A DNA stretch of 64,000 nucleotides from Sphaerothrix epifaneia. Lineage in GTDB: Bacteria; Cyanobacteriota; Cyanobacteriia; Phormidesmidales; Phormidesmidaceae. Below are positions 35,671 to 44,951 of this stretch, piece by piece (the stretch's first letter is position 1; every line of letters starts with the position of its first letter). A model generated the notes under the pieces. That model was not told the DNA's origin, searched no databases, and saw nothing but the letters and a program-made list of their open reading frames with translations. Position numbers and translations under genes: made by a program. The DNA is taken from positions 1-64,000 of the forward strand of contig NZ_JBHZOL010000102.1 in NCBI RefSeq assembly GCF_042788235.1, read 5' to 3'.

Positions 35671-36966
35671 ATGACGAATACTTTGTTGTCGGATGCCAAC
35701 CGTCGCCTGGAGCGCGCCCTTAAGTACGCCCATATTTCAGACGACGCCAGCGAACGGCTGAGATTTCCCAAAGCTAGCCTCAAAGTTTCTATCCCAGTGC
35801 GGATGGACGATGGTTCACTCAGGGTCTTTGAGGGCTATCGAGTCCACTACGATGACACTCGCGGCCCCACCAAAGGGGGCATTCGCTTCCATCCCAAAGT
35901 AACGATGGACGAAGTGCAGTCTTTAGCCTTCTGGATGACATTTAAATGTGCGGCGCTCAATCTTCCTCTAGGCGGTGCCAAAGGAGGCATCACGCTTAAT
36001 CCTAAAGAACTCTCCAAATTTGAGTTAGAGCGTTTGAGCCGAGGCTATATTGACGCGATCGCAGATTTTATTGGCCCCGACGTTGATATTCCAGCCCCAG
36101 ATGTTTACACAAACGCCATGATCATGGGCTGGATGATGGATCAATACAGCATTATCCGTCGCCAGCGTTGTCCCGCAGTTATTACTGGCAAACCCATTGG
36201 CATGGGAGGTAGCCTGGGACGAGACACAGCCACGGGAATGGGCGCGTTTTACGTGCTAGAAGCCATGATGCCCAAGTTTGACAAAGCGCCCCCAGAAACC
36301 ACTGTCGCTGTCCAAGGGTTTGGCAACGCGGGGAGTGTGATTGCGCAATGCTTATTTGACGCTGGTTATCGGGTAGTGGCTGTAAGTGACTCTCAAGGCG
36401 GGGTCTATTGTCCTCAAGGGCTTGACATTCCTAGCATTCGCCAGTTTAAGACTTCTACTCGCAGTGTCAAAGCGGTGTACTGTGAAGGCACCGTTTGCAA
36501 CCTGGTAGACAACTACACCACCCTCAGCAATGCCGACCTTTTGACGTTGAAAGTGGATATCTTGATCCCCGCCGCTTTAGAAAATCAGATTACAGAAGCC
36601 AACGCCGCTGATATTCAGGCCAAATACATTTTTGAAGTAGCCAACGGCCCCATTTCTTCAAGCGGCGATCGCATTCTTGAAGAAAAAGGTACCTATGTCT
36701 TTCCCGATATCCTGGTCAATGCGGGGGGTGTAACCGTCAGCTATTTTGAATGGGTGCAAAACCGCAGTGGCCTTTACTGGACATTGAGCGAAATTAATAG
36801 TCGGTTGAAGCAGCGCATAGTAACCGAAGCTGAAGCTGTCTGGCGGATTGCTCACGAACTGGCTATTCCCTTACGAACCGCAGCTTATGTTCATGCCCTA
36901 GAGCGCTTAGGAGAAGCTCTCAATGCCAAAGGTACACGAGAATACTTTACAGATCCGCGCTTCTAA
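35671..36966 (+). CDS. gdhA: Glutamate dehydrogenase (Glu/Leu/Phe/Val family)
   Basis: Reversibly aminates 2-oxoglutarate to glutamate with NAD(P)H. The 431-residue product has the full family layout. The substrate domain contains RGPTKGGIRFHP and the catalytic Lys in LPLGGAKGGI. The sequence then has DIPAPDVYTNAMIMGWMMDQ, followed by TGMGAFYVLEAM and the Rossmann motif VQGFGNAGSVIAQ, then PAALENQIT and NAGGVTVSYFEWVQN. ATG 35671 is chosen because AAGG lies 10 nt upstream and the family starts here. Together with icd it acts on 2-oxoglutarate; the upstream GTA-N8-TAC suggests nitrogen control. The coenzyme cannot be fixed from the sequence. Confidence 0.94.
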   Translation: MTNTLLSDANRRLERALKYAHISDDASERLRFPKASLKVSIPVRMDDGSLRVFEGYRVHYDDTRGPTKGGIRFHPKVTMDEVQSLAFWMTFKCAALNLPLGGAKGGITLNPKELSKFELERLSRGYIDAIADFIGPDVDIPAPDVYTNAMIMGWMMDQYSIIRRQRCPAVITGKPIGMGGSLGRDTATGMGAFYVLEAMMPKFDKAPPETTVAVQGFGNAGSVIAQCLFDAGYRVVAVSDSQGGVYCPQGLDIPSIRQFKTSTRSVKAVYCEGTVCNLVDNYTTLSNADLLTLKVDILIPAALENQITEANAADIQAKYIFEVANGPISSSGDRILEEKGTYVFPDILVNAGGVTVSYFEWVQNRSGLYWTLSEINSRLKQRIVTEAEAVWRIAHELAIPLRTAAYVHALERLGEALNAKGTREYFTDPRF

Positions 36967-37498
36967 ACCAGCGTCTGGCAGTTACCCCTCATCAGCTAGC
37001 GCGATGGGGTCGCTTGAGCAAAACGGATTGAGCAGCTAGTAGCAAATACAGCTCAGGAGGCTAGTCTGTCAGAGCTAAGCTCCTTTAGCCAAACCTTGCA
37101 GCTTTCTATACCCCCAATCCTTGCCCCATGCACGGGCACGATATTGTTTCTCTTAGTAGATGGCAGTCACTTGACTAAGATGCTACAGAAACTTTAGATA
37201 CCCAGCATCTAAGTAAACGAGTTGATAGGGTAAAGCAGGAAGCTTGTATGCTAAAGCCTGGATTAGGGCACACTAAAGCTGGGAGACTTCTTGATATCTC
37301 AATAAATATCCTGTGTAGTCTAAAGATTCTTGCAAGGCATTTCATTTAGCTTTCATTAAGCTTGCAAGGCTAGATAAGTTTGATTTACTAGTCAAGTGCC
37401 CCCAGTGCATAGAATCTGCCCCCCCTGCTGCTCAATTCTGGTAAGTTCTTTATTTCACAATTTCGCTAATCCCTTTTAGGCACGGCAACTAGACGTTT
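36967..37498. other. 532-bp spacer with paired CTTGCAAGGC boxes
   Basis: There is no supported gene. CTTGCAAGGC occurs at 37329-37338 and 37361-37370, exactly 32 bp apart (three helical turns); each contains the palindrome CTTGCAAG. They lie 129-170 bp upstream of the glycosyltransferase gene and could be a regulator binding pair. ACCCC...GGGGT near 36985-37015 may form a weak hairpin after gdhA. Confidence 0.4.
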
Positions 37499-38785
37499 AT
37501 GCGTATTTTGATCTACTCATACAATTACCATCCTGAACCCATTGGCATTGCCCCCTTAATGACGGAATTAGCTGAAGGCTTAGTCAAGCAGGGGCATCAG
37601 GTTCGTGTGGTAACTGCAATGCCGAACTATCCGGAGCGTCAAATTTATCCAGAGTATCGGGGGAAGCTGTACTGCACTGAGGAAATTAACGGGGTAACGG
37701 TTCAGCGGTGCTACGTCTCTATCCGGCCTGATCCCGGTCTAGTTACTCGCGTTCTCTTAGATGGTAGCTTCATTTTCTTAAGCTTTTTTCAAGCTTTAAG
37801 GGGCTGGCGGCCAGATGTCATTCTTTCGACCAGTCCTTCTCTACCTGCATGTTTACCGGTAGCTTTGCTGAAGTGGCTTTATTCTTGTCCCACGGTTCTA
37901 AATTTGCAAGATATTTTGCCAGAAGCGGCTGTTCGTACAGGCTTAATTAGCAATCAATTTGCTATTCGAATTTTTGAAGTTTTGGAGAAGTTTGCTTACA
38001 AGAGTGCCACTAAAATCAGCGTTATTACAGAAGGGTTCGCAGAGAACTTAGTCGGCAAAGGCGTCTCTCGCGATCGCATGGTTTGCATCCCCAACTGGGT
38101 CGATATCAATTTCATTTGTCCTCAGCCAAAGCATGAAAATGCTTTCCGAGCAGCCCACAATCTAAAGGATAAATTTGTTGTTCTTTACTCTGGCAATATT
38201 GCACGAACCCAGGGTATTCGAACAATTATTCGCTCGGCTGCTTTGCTAAAGCCTTATCCCGAAATTGCTTTCGTCATTTCAGGAGAAGAGCGCCAACTCG
38301 CTCATTTAGACGAACTCCGACAAGAACTCGGTGCGACCAACGTTCTTTTGCTGCCTTTTGTAGCCCGCGAAGATTTGCCAGAAATGCTAGCCGCTTCTGA
38401 TGTGGGTCTTATCATGCAAAAGAAGAGCATGGTAGGCTTCAACATGCCTTCAAAGACACAGGTACTCTTGGCAAGTGGTCGCCCTATTATTGCTTCAGTG
38501 CCTAGCGATGGAGCCGCTGCCAAGGCGGTTACTAGAAGCGGTGGAGGGTTAGTCGTAAAACCTGAAAACCCAACCAGCCTAGCCAAAGCGATTCTACATT
38601 TGTTTAAGCATCCTGAAAAAGCAGCCAAGCTGGGATATCAGGGACGACGTCACGCAGAAACCCATTACTCCTTCCATCAAGCTCTCCAAGCTTACGAAGA
38701 ACTTTTTGAAGAACTGAGTCTGGTCTCTTCAAGCAGCATTGATCCAACCTCTAAAGCCTTGAGTGACCTCCGACATGGCTTATAA
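37499..38785 (+). CDS. GT4 glycosyltransferase (WcaI-like)
   Basis: This 428-residue GT-B enzyme probably transfers a sugar during exopolysaccharide assembly. The N-terminal acceptor domain opens with ILIYSYNYHPEPIGIAPLMTEL, close to WcaI/WbuB-type colanic-acid and fucosamine transferases. The donor domain has VVLYSGNIARTQGI, VFAISGEE-like and DVGLIMQKKSMVGFNMPSKTQVLLASGRP, the nucleotide-sugar binding region. No other polysaccharide genes are adjacent, so the product is not predictable. Confidence 0.88.
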   Translation: MRILIYSYNYHPEPIGIAPLMTELAEGLVKQGHQVRVVTAMPNYPERQIYPEYRGKLYCTEEINGVTVQRCYVSIRPDPGLVTRVLLDGSFIFLSFFQALRGWRPDVILSTSPSLPACLPVALLKWLYSCPTVLNLQDILPEAAVRTGLISNQFAIRIFEVLEKFAYKSATKISVITEGFAENLVGKGVSRDRMVCIPNWVDINFICPQPKHENAFRAAHNLKDKFVVLYSGNIARTQGIRTIIRSAALLKPYPEIAFVISGEERQLAHLDELRQELGATNVLLLPFVAREDLPEMLAASDVGLIMQKKSMVGFNMPSKTQVLLASGRPIIASVPSDGAAAKAVTRSGGGLVVKPENPTSLAKAILHLFKHPEKAAKLGYQGRRHAETHYSFHQALQAYEELFEELSLVSSSSIDPTSKALSDLRHGL

Positions 38786-38874
38786 GCGCAAGATTCTTCC
38801 TGGGTTTTAGCCATCATTGGCGACTGAGGAAGAATCTCTCTCCGCTTCCCCACGCCGGGTTAAGGGCTATGTCA

Positions 38875-39795
38875 CTAAGCAATTTGTAAAATCATGCCCT
38901 CTCTAGCAAGTCGGGCATTGGGAAAGTCACCTCTGATCTGCATCTCAATACAGTCTAAGGAATCATCGTCATGAGCAGGGTTATGGTGAAACATAATCAG
39001 CTCTTGGACATTCGCAGCTTTAGCCACTTCGATGCCTGATTTCCAAGGAGCGACTAAAGATTGCTTTTGAAAATTGTGATCGTTGTGATCAGCATAAGTG
39101 CCATCGTAGATTAGAACATCAGCCTGTTGCGCTAAGTATTGCAAATTTTGATTGCCTGCTTCTTGAGAATGATCGGTATCGGTTGCATAAACCACCGATC
39201 GCCCCTCCCAGGTAATGCGGTAGCCCAAAGCACTGGTTAAACGGTTGAGCGAGACAGTTTCAATCACCACATCATCAATAGAAATCACGCTGCCAGCCGA
39301 AATGTTGAGAAAATTAAGATGCGATCGCATCCGCTGTAGCGGCGTTGGAAAATTAGGCTGTAGCATCTGATCGGTTAGACACTGCTTAATGGAAGCGCCG
39401 TTAGGAGCAGTGGCTCCGTAGATGTGAAACTGGTTCCCTTCGGTAAAAGCTGGAACGAAAAAGGGAAAGCCTTGAATGCGATCCCAGTGGGTATGGGTAA
39501 AGAAAATATGAGCCTCAACCCGAGCAGTTTGCTTTAGCAGGTGTTTTCCTAAAACACTCAACCCCGTACCCCCATCTAGAATCAACCGTTTGTTGCCTAC
39601 TAACACCTCGACGCAGGCCGTATTTCCTCCGTAGCGAACGGTACTAGCCCCTGGTGTGGGAATACTGCCGCGTACGCCCCAAAACTGCACTACAAAGGAA
39701 GAGCCAAGCTGCATTTCGCTAGGTAGGGAAAAGTCTACTGGATGTCCAGAGAGGTTCACATTATCAGGCAGGGAGATGGAATCGGGATCTAGCAT
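38875..39795 (-). CDS. MBL-fold metallohydrolase
   Basis: The protein has about 306 residues and a metallo-beta-lactamase fold of the WGVRGSIPTPG type, a group including RNase Z-like and cyclic-nucleotide phosphodiesterase relatives. The metal motif reads FTHTHWDRIQGFPFF, so Arg stands where the HxHxDH motif has its last His. Later ligands appear in YATDTDHSQEAG, YDGTYADHND and MFHHNPAHDD. The Arg substitution may leave a single or altered metal site. ATG 39795 is taken; an in-frame TTG at 39843 would add 16 residues. The substrate is unknown. Confidence 0.85.
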   Translation of the reverse strand: MLDPDSISLPDNVNLSGHPVDFSLPSEMQLGSSFVVQFWGVRGSIPTPGASTVRYGGNTACVEVLVGNKRLILDGGTGLSVLGKHLLKQTARVEAHIFFTHTHWDRIQGFPFFVPAFTEGNQFHIYGATAPNGASIKQCLTDQMLQPNFPTPLQRMRSHLNFLNISAGSVISIDDVVIETVSLNRLTSALGYRITWEGRSVVYATDTDHSQEAGNQNLQYLAQQADVLIYDGTYADHNDHNFQKQSLVAPWKSGIEVAKAANVQELIMFHHNPAHDDDSLDCIEMQIRGDFPNARLAREGMILQIA

Positions 39796-40061
39796 TTGAG
39801 ATTGGCTGAACTCTAATTGGTGGCGTGAATACTCGCTCTGCAATTAGGGAAAGTTTGCACTGTGGCGGTTAAAGGCAAATTAGCTTGAAAGGCGGATTTA
39901 AGGTCGACAGATCTATCTTCTCTGTATATACCGTTAACTGGATACTATTCGGGAAGGTTTCTGGTGAATTTGTCACGTAATGGCATTAGTTTAGAAGACT
40001 TTTTAGCACCATTGGTGATTTGATCCCGTTAATATAGTTCAGACAGCTAAAATAAAAAGAT
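39796..40061. other. Spacer upstream of the MBL gene
   Basis: This A+T-rich region should hold the MBL gene promoter on the minus strand. I see no supported ORF. Its right end joins the ppa terminator structure. Confidence 0.35.
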
Positions 40062-40145
40062 TGGGTATCTTAAACCCCTTGCGACCAAAACGTCTGTCAA
40101 GAGAACAGTCTTAAATAGCTAAGAACTGTTATTTTAAGATACCCA
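40051..40145 (-). terminator. Structured 3' end of ppa (nested inverted repeats)
   Basis: A 13-bp perfect inverted repeat pairs TGGGTATCTTAAA (40062-40074) with TTTAAGATACCCA (40133-40145). Inside it AACAGT (40104-40109) pairs with ACTGTT (40125-40130). On the minus strand the outer repeat is followed by ATCTTTTTATTTT, consistent with termination of the ppa transcript 28 bp or more after its stop. The long interior makes it larger than a normal terminator. Confidence 0.65.
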
Positions 40146-40172
40146 GCTTCAGTTTGGCTCTATAAGTGAGCC

Positions 40173-40691
40173 TTAGCTTTCGGGTTTGAAGTTATTGATG
40201 CATTCTTCAACTAAAGCGCTAACCCGCTCGACATCTTTCCAACCCAAGATTTCAGTTACCTTTTTTTCTAGATTCTTGTAGGTTTTGAAAAACTCTGCAA
40301 TTTCATCTAGACGGTGGGGAGCTATGTCGTCAAGAGACTTGACGTTAGCATAGCGTGGATCAGAGTCTGGGACGCAAAGGATTTTCTCGTCGCGATCGCC
40401 TCCATCAATCATCTCTAGCATCCCAATAGGACGGGCAGCAATGACGCACCCTGGAAAAGTGGGCTGATCCATGATGACCATGCCGTCTAGCGGATCCCCG
40501 TCATCTGCTAGGGTATTAGGCACAAACCCATAGTCACAGGGATAGTGAACCGCCGAAAAAAGAACCCGATCGAGGGCGAAGGCCTGCAGATCTTTATCAA
40601 ATTCGTATTTGTTCCGGCTGCCTGCAGGAATTTCAATCAGAACATTAATCAACCCAGGCTTAGGCTGAGCAGGAATGCGAGATAGCTCCAC
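40173..40691 (-). CDS. ppa: Inorganic pyrophosphatase (family I)
   Basis: Hydrolyses pyrophosphate to phosphate, pulling biosynthetic reactions forward. The 172 residues have the normal length and motifs of the soluble family I enzyme: RNKYEFDKDLQAFALDRVL, VHYPCDYGFVPNTL, and the metal-binding cluster DDGDPLDGMVIMDQP with GDRDEKILCVP. It is preceded by a GGAGAAGCG sequence near the ATG. It is monocistronic by position, with a large structured 3' region. Confidence 0.96.
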   Translation of the reverse strand: MELSRIPAQPKPGLINVLIEIPAGSRNKYEFDKDLQAFALDRVLFSAVHYPCDYGFVPNTLADDGDPLDGMVIMDQPTFPGCVIAARPIGMLEMIDGGDRDEKILCVPDSDPRYANVKSLDDIAPHRLDEIAEFFKTYKNLEKKVTEILGWKDVERVSALVEECINNFKPES

Positions 40692-40877
40692 AACGCTTCT
40701 CCAAGCTTACTTTGACATAGACCGCAATTAGCTGAGCTGCTGCAAGCAGCTCAGCCAATAAACGGCTCGTTTAGAATTTTAGGCGAATTAAGCCCCAAAT
40801 CCTGCCTAGGAAAACAGGCTTTAAGAAAACTGCATGCAAGCACTTACTTCTCTAAGTCGTGTTTTTCTCGCTGTTCC

Positions 40878-41063
40878 TTAGTCTCTGGAGCGCAGGATTC
40901 GATACGAGGGCTGATCAAGAACGTCGATCTTAGCAGAAGAAAAGTGGGCGATCGCGAACATTGGCAATACCAAGGTGGTTAGGGCAATGACAAAGCCAAT
41001 AAGGCTGGACAAACGACTGTGAGGTTGTTCAGGAGGGTTGTCAGATTGACTGGCAGATTCCAT
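40878..41063 (-). CDS. Small single-span membrane protein
   Basis: The protein has 61 residues: a polar N-terminus (MESASQSDNPPEQPHSR), one membrane segment (about 18-40, LIGFVIALTTLVLPMFAIAHF) and a short charged tail (DVLDQPSYRILRSRD). I do not recognise the family. The composition, with a clean soluble-membrane-soluble layout and no competing gene on the other strand, supports a real gene. The start is not backed by a clear ribosome binding site. Confidence 0.6.
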   Translation of the reverse strand: MESASQSDNPPEQPHSRLSSLIGFVIALTTLVLPMFAIAHFSSAKIDVLDQPSYRILRSRD

Positions 41064-41349
41064 ACAGAGTTTAAGGCTTAGTCCTTAGAAACGAAAAACT
41101 GATTGCAAAGGAAACGCTAACGTAGAAGTGACCTAAGGTTAGCTTAGGAGCTAGGATGGATCGAAAGGTTGTTTAGAGAAACTTAAGATTTTCACCGATA
41201 GACTGTGTGACTAGCTACACAATAGATAGGTCTCCTTGCCCATTTGTTCAATTTTCTTAAAAACTAGCACTGCTGCGTTGAGATAGATAGCGCAAAGGGA
41301 CGGATCTTTTGGCGGGGTACGGGTTACATTTTTCTCAATCAGGGTGGGG

Positions 41350-41742
41350 TCAAGGCCGCTGCGAGAGCAGTTGTCGAATACCTTTAAGCTCTTCTAGGAT
41401 AGCTTTCAATAGCGCATGAGTAGCTGTCTCTGGCGACTCTCGCACTTCTATCTTGACCTGCTTGAGTCCTAAAACTTCCTGGGCAAAGCGGGCAACTTCA
41501 TTGGGATGGAAGAGTAGGGGATCATCTTTGCTCAAGCGAATTTCTGGATTAAGCCGCTGGCGCTCATGGGGCGGATTGAGAATGTTCAAGTCTGTATTAG
41601 CATAACGATAGACGGAAGCCCGCGACCGATTCAAGTAGCGCTGGACGTCGTCAATCGTCATTAAGTTGCCAGGGTCATTGAGCGCTGTACTATGCCGCTC
41701 ACCAAACAGCGAGCTAGCTGGGGAAGACTCCAAGTTGTCCAT
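41350..41742 (-). CDS. Helix-turn-helix protein of a cyanobacterial family
   Basis: This 130-residue protein has a winged-helix or excisionase-like HTH at about 27-50 (MTIDDVQRYLNRSRASVYRYAN) followed by NPPHERQRLNPEIRL and the conserved FHPNEVARFAQEVLG. The C-terminal 35 residues (ATHALLKAILEELKGIRQLL) form an amphipathic helix suited to dimerisation. It is probably a small DNA-binding regulator; its target is unknown. It is a single gene flanked by spacers of about 290 and 310 bp. Confidence 0.75.
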   Translation of the reverse strand: MDNLESSPASSLFGERHSTALNDPGNLMTIDDVQRYLNRSRASVYRYANTDLNILNPPHERQRLNPEIRLSKDDPLLFHPNEVARFAQEVLGLKQVKIEVRESPETATHALLKAILEELKGIRQLLSQRP

Positions 41743-42052
41743 CCTTTTGTGCGTTAAGTCTTATTTTTATTGTAACTTGTCTCAAAATAAACCCCTGGTT
41801 GCTCGATGAGGGCTGGCTGAAGTTTGGTCAAGCGACTTCAAGGCTAAGGTGGGCATACTAGTTACGAAGACCTAGCCAACGTGCTGGCCAGGGGAACCGA
41901 TGAGAGCAAAACGGATAGCGTGACGACTGATGTCTCGCGTAATTTTTAAGCGGTTTAGCGGAATCTTTGTCTTGACTGATCGGTTTTATTTAGATACTGG
42001 GGGTGCAGGTATCTATTTTTAATCATGAAGCTGGTTGAACTAATTTGTTATT
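41743..42052. promoter_or_regulatory. Divergent spacer before the adenylate cyclase gene
   Basis: This 310-bp stretch lies between the minus-strand HTH gene and the plus-strand cyclase gene. CCTAGCCAACGTGCTGGCCAGGGG near 41870 is partly self-complementary. I see no matching known riboswitch and no ORF. Confidence 0.35.
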
Positions 42053-43633
42053 GTGTCTGATGATATGCCGAATGACGCTTCCTATTCGCATTGTCACCGT
42101 ACCAGTATCTTGATCGTTGACGATCAGCCAGATAGTCTGCGTGTTTTGGCTGCTATTTTGGAAGAAGCTGGTTATTTTGTGCGGAAGGCAGCTAGCAGTC
42201 AGTTTGCGCTGAAAACTGCGACAACTACTCAGCCTGACTTGATTTTGTTAGATGTCAACATGCCAGTAGTTGACGGCTATGAAACGTGCCGTCAGCTTAA
42301 GCGTCAGCCTCAAACTCAAACCATTCCGATTATTTTTGTGAGTGCCTTAGAAGCAACCGCAGACAAACTCAAAGCTTTTGAGGCTGGGGGGGTTGACTAC
42401 ATTACTAAGCCATTTAACATGGCTGAGGTACTGGCTAGAGTTAGCACTCAGTTGAGAGTACACCAGCTACAACACCAGTTACAAAGCCAAGCCCAGGCAT
42501 TGCAGACTCAAAACGCCCAGCTACAGTTAGAAATTAGAGAGCGAAATCGCATAGAAGCAGAGTTGCGCCAGACAGAAGCCAAGTATCGCAGCATCTTTGA
42601 AAATGCGAGTGAAGGAATTTTTCAAATGACAACGGCGGGGCAGTATCTTTCAGTCAATCCTGCTCTTGCCAAAATTTATGGCTATGAGTCGCCTGCTGAA
42701 CTAATGAGTTGTGTTACGGATGTGGGGCAGCAAATTTACAGCGATCCGCAGCAATACTCACAGTTAATCAGCTATTTGGAGGAATACGGCCAGCTAGTGG
42801 GTGCCGTTTCAGAAGTTTGCCGGAAAGATGGCAGCAAAATTTGGGTAATGGAAAACCTACATCGGGTTCAGGATACAGAAAATAACTTTTTGTACTACGA
42901 AGGCACGGTTCAGGATATTACAGAGCGTCGTCAAATTGAAATTCAGCTTCATCAGCAGCGGCTCGAAACAGAGCGACTGCTCACTAATATGCTGCCGCAG
43001 TTAATTGCGAAGCGGCTGAAAACAAATAACCACACCATTGCTGAGCAGTTTGACCAGGTAGGCGTTTTATTTGCTGATTTGGTTGGTTTTACGGCGACTG
43101 CGGCTCAAATGCCAGCTCCCCAACTGGTAAATTTGCTCAATGAAATTTTTTCGATTTTCGATCATCTGGTTGAGCAGCACGGTTTGGAGAAAATTAAGAC
43201 AATTGGCGATGCTTACATGGTGGCAGCAGGAATTCCTACGCCTAAGGCAGGTGCTCTAGAGGCGATCGCTCACTTGGCTCTAGACATGCAAGAGGCGATT
43301 GGCCAGTTTTGTAGACCTGATGGCAGACCTTTTGAGCTGCGAATTGGTCTAAGCGTTGGGCCAGTGATTGCTGGGGTAATTGGGTTGAAAAAGTTTGCTT
43401 ATGACCTCTGGGGCAATACGGTAAACGTGGCGAGCCGGATGGAGAGCACCAGTCTACCTGGCAAGATTCAGGTGACGGAAGAGGTCTACCGCCAATTGAA
43501 AGGAAAATTTTTGTTTTCGTCGCGAGGCCCCGTTCCGGTTCGAGGGCTGGGGTCTGTCAGTACTTACTTCCTCTGCGATCGCCTGCCTTGTTCCGCTTAT
43601 CCACCGGTTCAATCGTCGCTAAAGGTTAGCTAG
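42053..43633 (+). CDS. Response regulator-PAS-adenylate cyclase (class III)
   Basis: This 526-residue signalling enzyme has a receiver domain (about 18-135) with VDDQ, the phospho-acceptor Asp in LILLDVNMPVVDG and Lys in YITKPF. A coiled-coil linker follows, then a PAS domain (about 180-295, YRSIFENASEGIFQM) and a class III cyclase domain (about 330-510). Metal-binding Asp residues are present in VLFADLVGFT and IGDAYMV. The purine-specifying Lys (EKIKTIGD) and Asp (FAYDLWGN) fit ATP, and NVASRMES carries the transition-state Arg. It should make cAMP in response to phosphorylation. The start is GTG 42053 or ATG 42065. Confidence 0.92.
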   Translation: MSDDMPNDASYSHCHRTSILIVDDQPDSLRVLAAILEEAGYFVRKAASSQFALKTATTTQPDLILLDVNMPVVDGYETCRQLKRQPQTQTIPIIFVSALEATADKLKAFEAGGVDYITKPFNMAEVLARVSTQLRVHQLQHQLQSQAQALQTQNAQLQLEIRERNRIEAELRQTEAKYRSIFENASEGIFQMTTAGQYLSVNPALAKIYGYESPAELMSCVTDVGQQIYSDPQQYSQLISYLEEYGQLVGAVSEVCRKDGSKIWVMENLHRVQDTENNFLYYEGTVQDITERRQIEIQLHQQRLETERLLTNMLPQLIAKRLKTNNHTIAEQFDQVGVLFADLVGFTATAAQMPAPQLVNLLNEIFSIFDHLVEQHGLEKIKTIGDAYMVAAGIPTPKAGALEAIAHLALDMQEAIGQFCRPDGRPFELRIGLSVGPVIAGVIGLKKFAYDLWGNTVNVASRMESTSLPGKIQVTEEVYRQLKGKFLFSSRGPVPVRGLGSVSTYFLCDRLPCSAYPPVQSSLKVS

Positions 43634-43788
43634 TATAGCCGCAAGCACTAGGGTTGAAACCCTTGAATTGCCAAAAGTCTTTACCCAAGAAGCTTCGTTC
43701 GGCTGTTTTGGCCTTTGTCTTTGGCTATTCTTTATTCACCCCAATATGTCCTTACCTATTGAGGGCTATTCCCTGCCTTACCTAGAAC

Positions 43789-44865
43789 TCACGTGAGATA
43801 GCTCACGACTGCCTCAGCGATCGCGTCATTACCATCAACACGAATCGGTTGAGATTGGCGAGGGGGGTGGGGGGTCTGCCGCAAAAAATCCCAGTCTCCG
43901 GCAAAAAAGCTATTTGGCTCAATAATTTGATGGCAAGCGGCGTCTTGAATGCCCTCTACTAAAAGGGCTGACTCGGCAAAGCCTTGGCGGGTGAGCGTCG
44001 CTACCGGAACGCCCAACCGACAAGCCTCTGAAAAGGTGCTAAAACCAGGTTTAGAGACAACGCGATCGCACAGCGGCATAAAGTCAATTGGCCGATACTG
44101 ACGATCTATAATCCGGCGAAGATTGGGCAGTTCAGGCGCATTGCGATCAAAGCTGATAAAGGTTCGTTCTGGGAACTGTTGCAGCGTTGCATAAGGAATT
44201 TTCTGTAGCCCTAGCCCACCAAAGGAGAGTAAGATGGTTTGATTTTTAGGGGTTTTAATATCAAAGCGATCGCGCAGTTCAGCTTCGCTGTAATGAGGAG
44301 ATCCTCCTGTCAGCCCCACATCGACCTTTTGGCCAAAAGCAGACATGGCTTCATGAAACGGCAGGCGAAACAGGCGATCGCACTGCTTGAAACAATCCAC
44401 AATCCAATCAGCGATTTCAACAAACGCTCCCCCCCAAGGACGGTAAATAAAATCCCAACCAAAGTTGCTCATCATCCAGCAAGGAATCCCAGCCGCCTGG
44501 GCAATAGGGGCCGCTAGCGGTGGAATATCTGCCAGTATTAGTCCGACCTGATTTGCTTTAATAAATTCAACTTCAGCTTGAATGATCTCATCTTGTTGGG
44601 CACGAATTTTCTGCAACTGCACCAGCGTTTCAGCATAATTCATCGTCATACTGTCACTCTGGATAACGCCAACATCATACGCTTGCAGCCGCTGCTCAAA
44701 AGCATGGGGCAAATAAGACTGTAGCAGCCAAGCCGGCGCAGTTGTCGTCAGAATAATGCGCAACGCTGGGCAGCGGGTTTGAATTGCGGCTGCTACAGAG
44801 GCAGCACGGGTAGCATGGCCAAATCCATGATTGGTAATGGCGACATATAAGCTGGGTAAAGGCAT
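43789..44865 (-). CDS. MurG/GT28-like glycosyltransferase family protein
   Basis: This 358-residue GT-B protein has an N-terminal glycine-rich loop (ITNHGFGHATRAASVA), a middle SNFGWDFIYRPWGG, then LLSFGGLGLQ at the start of the donor domain. The C-terminal motif VVSKPGFSTFSEACRLGVPVA is the typical MurG-like nucleotide-sugar-binding loop. The sugar and acceptor are unknown. It lies 86 bp downstream of ftsH on the same strand, with the ftsH terminator between. Confidence 0.8.
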   Translation of the reverse strand: MPLPSLYVAITNHGFGHATRAASVAAAIQTRCPALRIILTTTAPAWLLQSYLPHAFEQRLQAYDVGVIQSDSMTMNYAETLVQLQKIRAQQDEIIQAEVEFIKANQVGLILADIPPLAAPIAQAAGIPCWMMSNFGWDFIYRPWGGAFVEIADWIVDCFKQCDRLFRLPFHEAMSAFGQKVDVGLTGGSPHYSEAELRDRFDIKTPKNQTILLSFGGLGLQKIPYATLQQFPERTFISFDRNAPELPNLRRIIDRQYRPIDFMPLCDRVVSKPGFSTFSEACRLGVPVATLTRQGFAESALLVEGIQDAACHQIIEPNSFFAGDWDFLRQTPHPPRQSQPIRVDGNDAIAEAVVSYLT

Positions 44866-44879
44866 AGCTCACATAAAGA

Positions 44880-44909
44880 AAAGACCCGTTCAATTGTGAA
44901 CGAGTCTTT
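44880..44909 (-). terminator. Terminator after ftsH
   Basis: On the minus strand AAAGACTCGTTCA pairs with TGAACGGGTCTTT around the loop CAAT: a 13-bp stem with one U-G wobble, followed by TCTTT. The wobble would be a C-A mismatch on the plus strand, which fixes the direction. It ends 42 bp past the ftsH stop codon. Confidence 0.75.
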
Positions 44910-44951
44910 AGGATTGAAACAACCTACTGCGTCAAATACCTGACAAAAGAG

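Noticed and set aside
41860..41900. Possible riboswitch-like fold before the adenylate cyclase gene
   Set aside because: The partial self-complementarity matches no known class and lacks a terminator or sequestered start.
43640..43665. Small hairpin AGGGT-TGAA-ACCCT after the cyclase gene
   Set aside because: Five base pairs and no T-tract; too weak to call a terminator.
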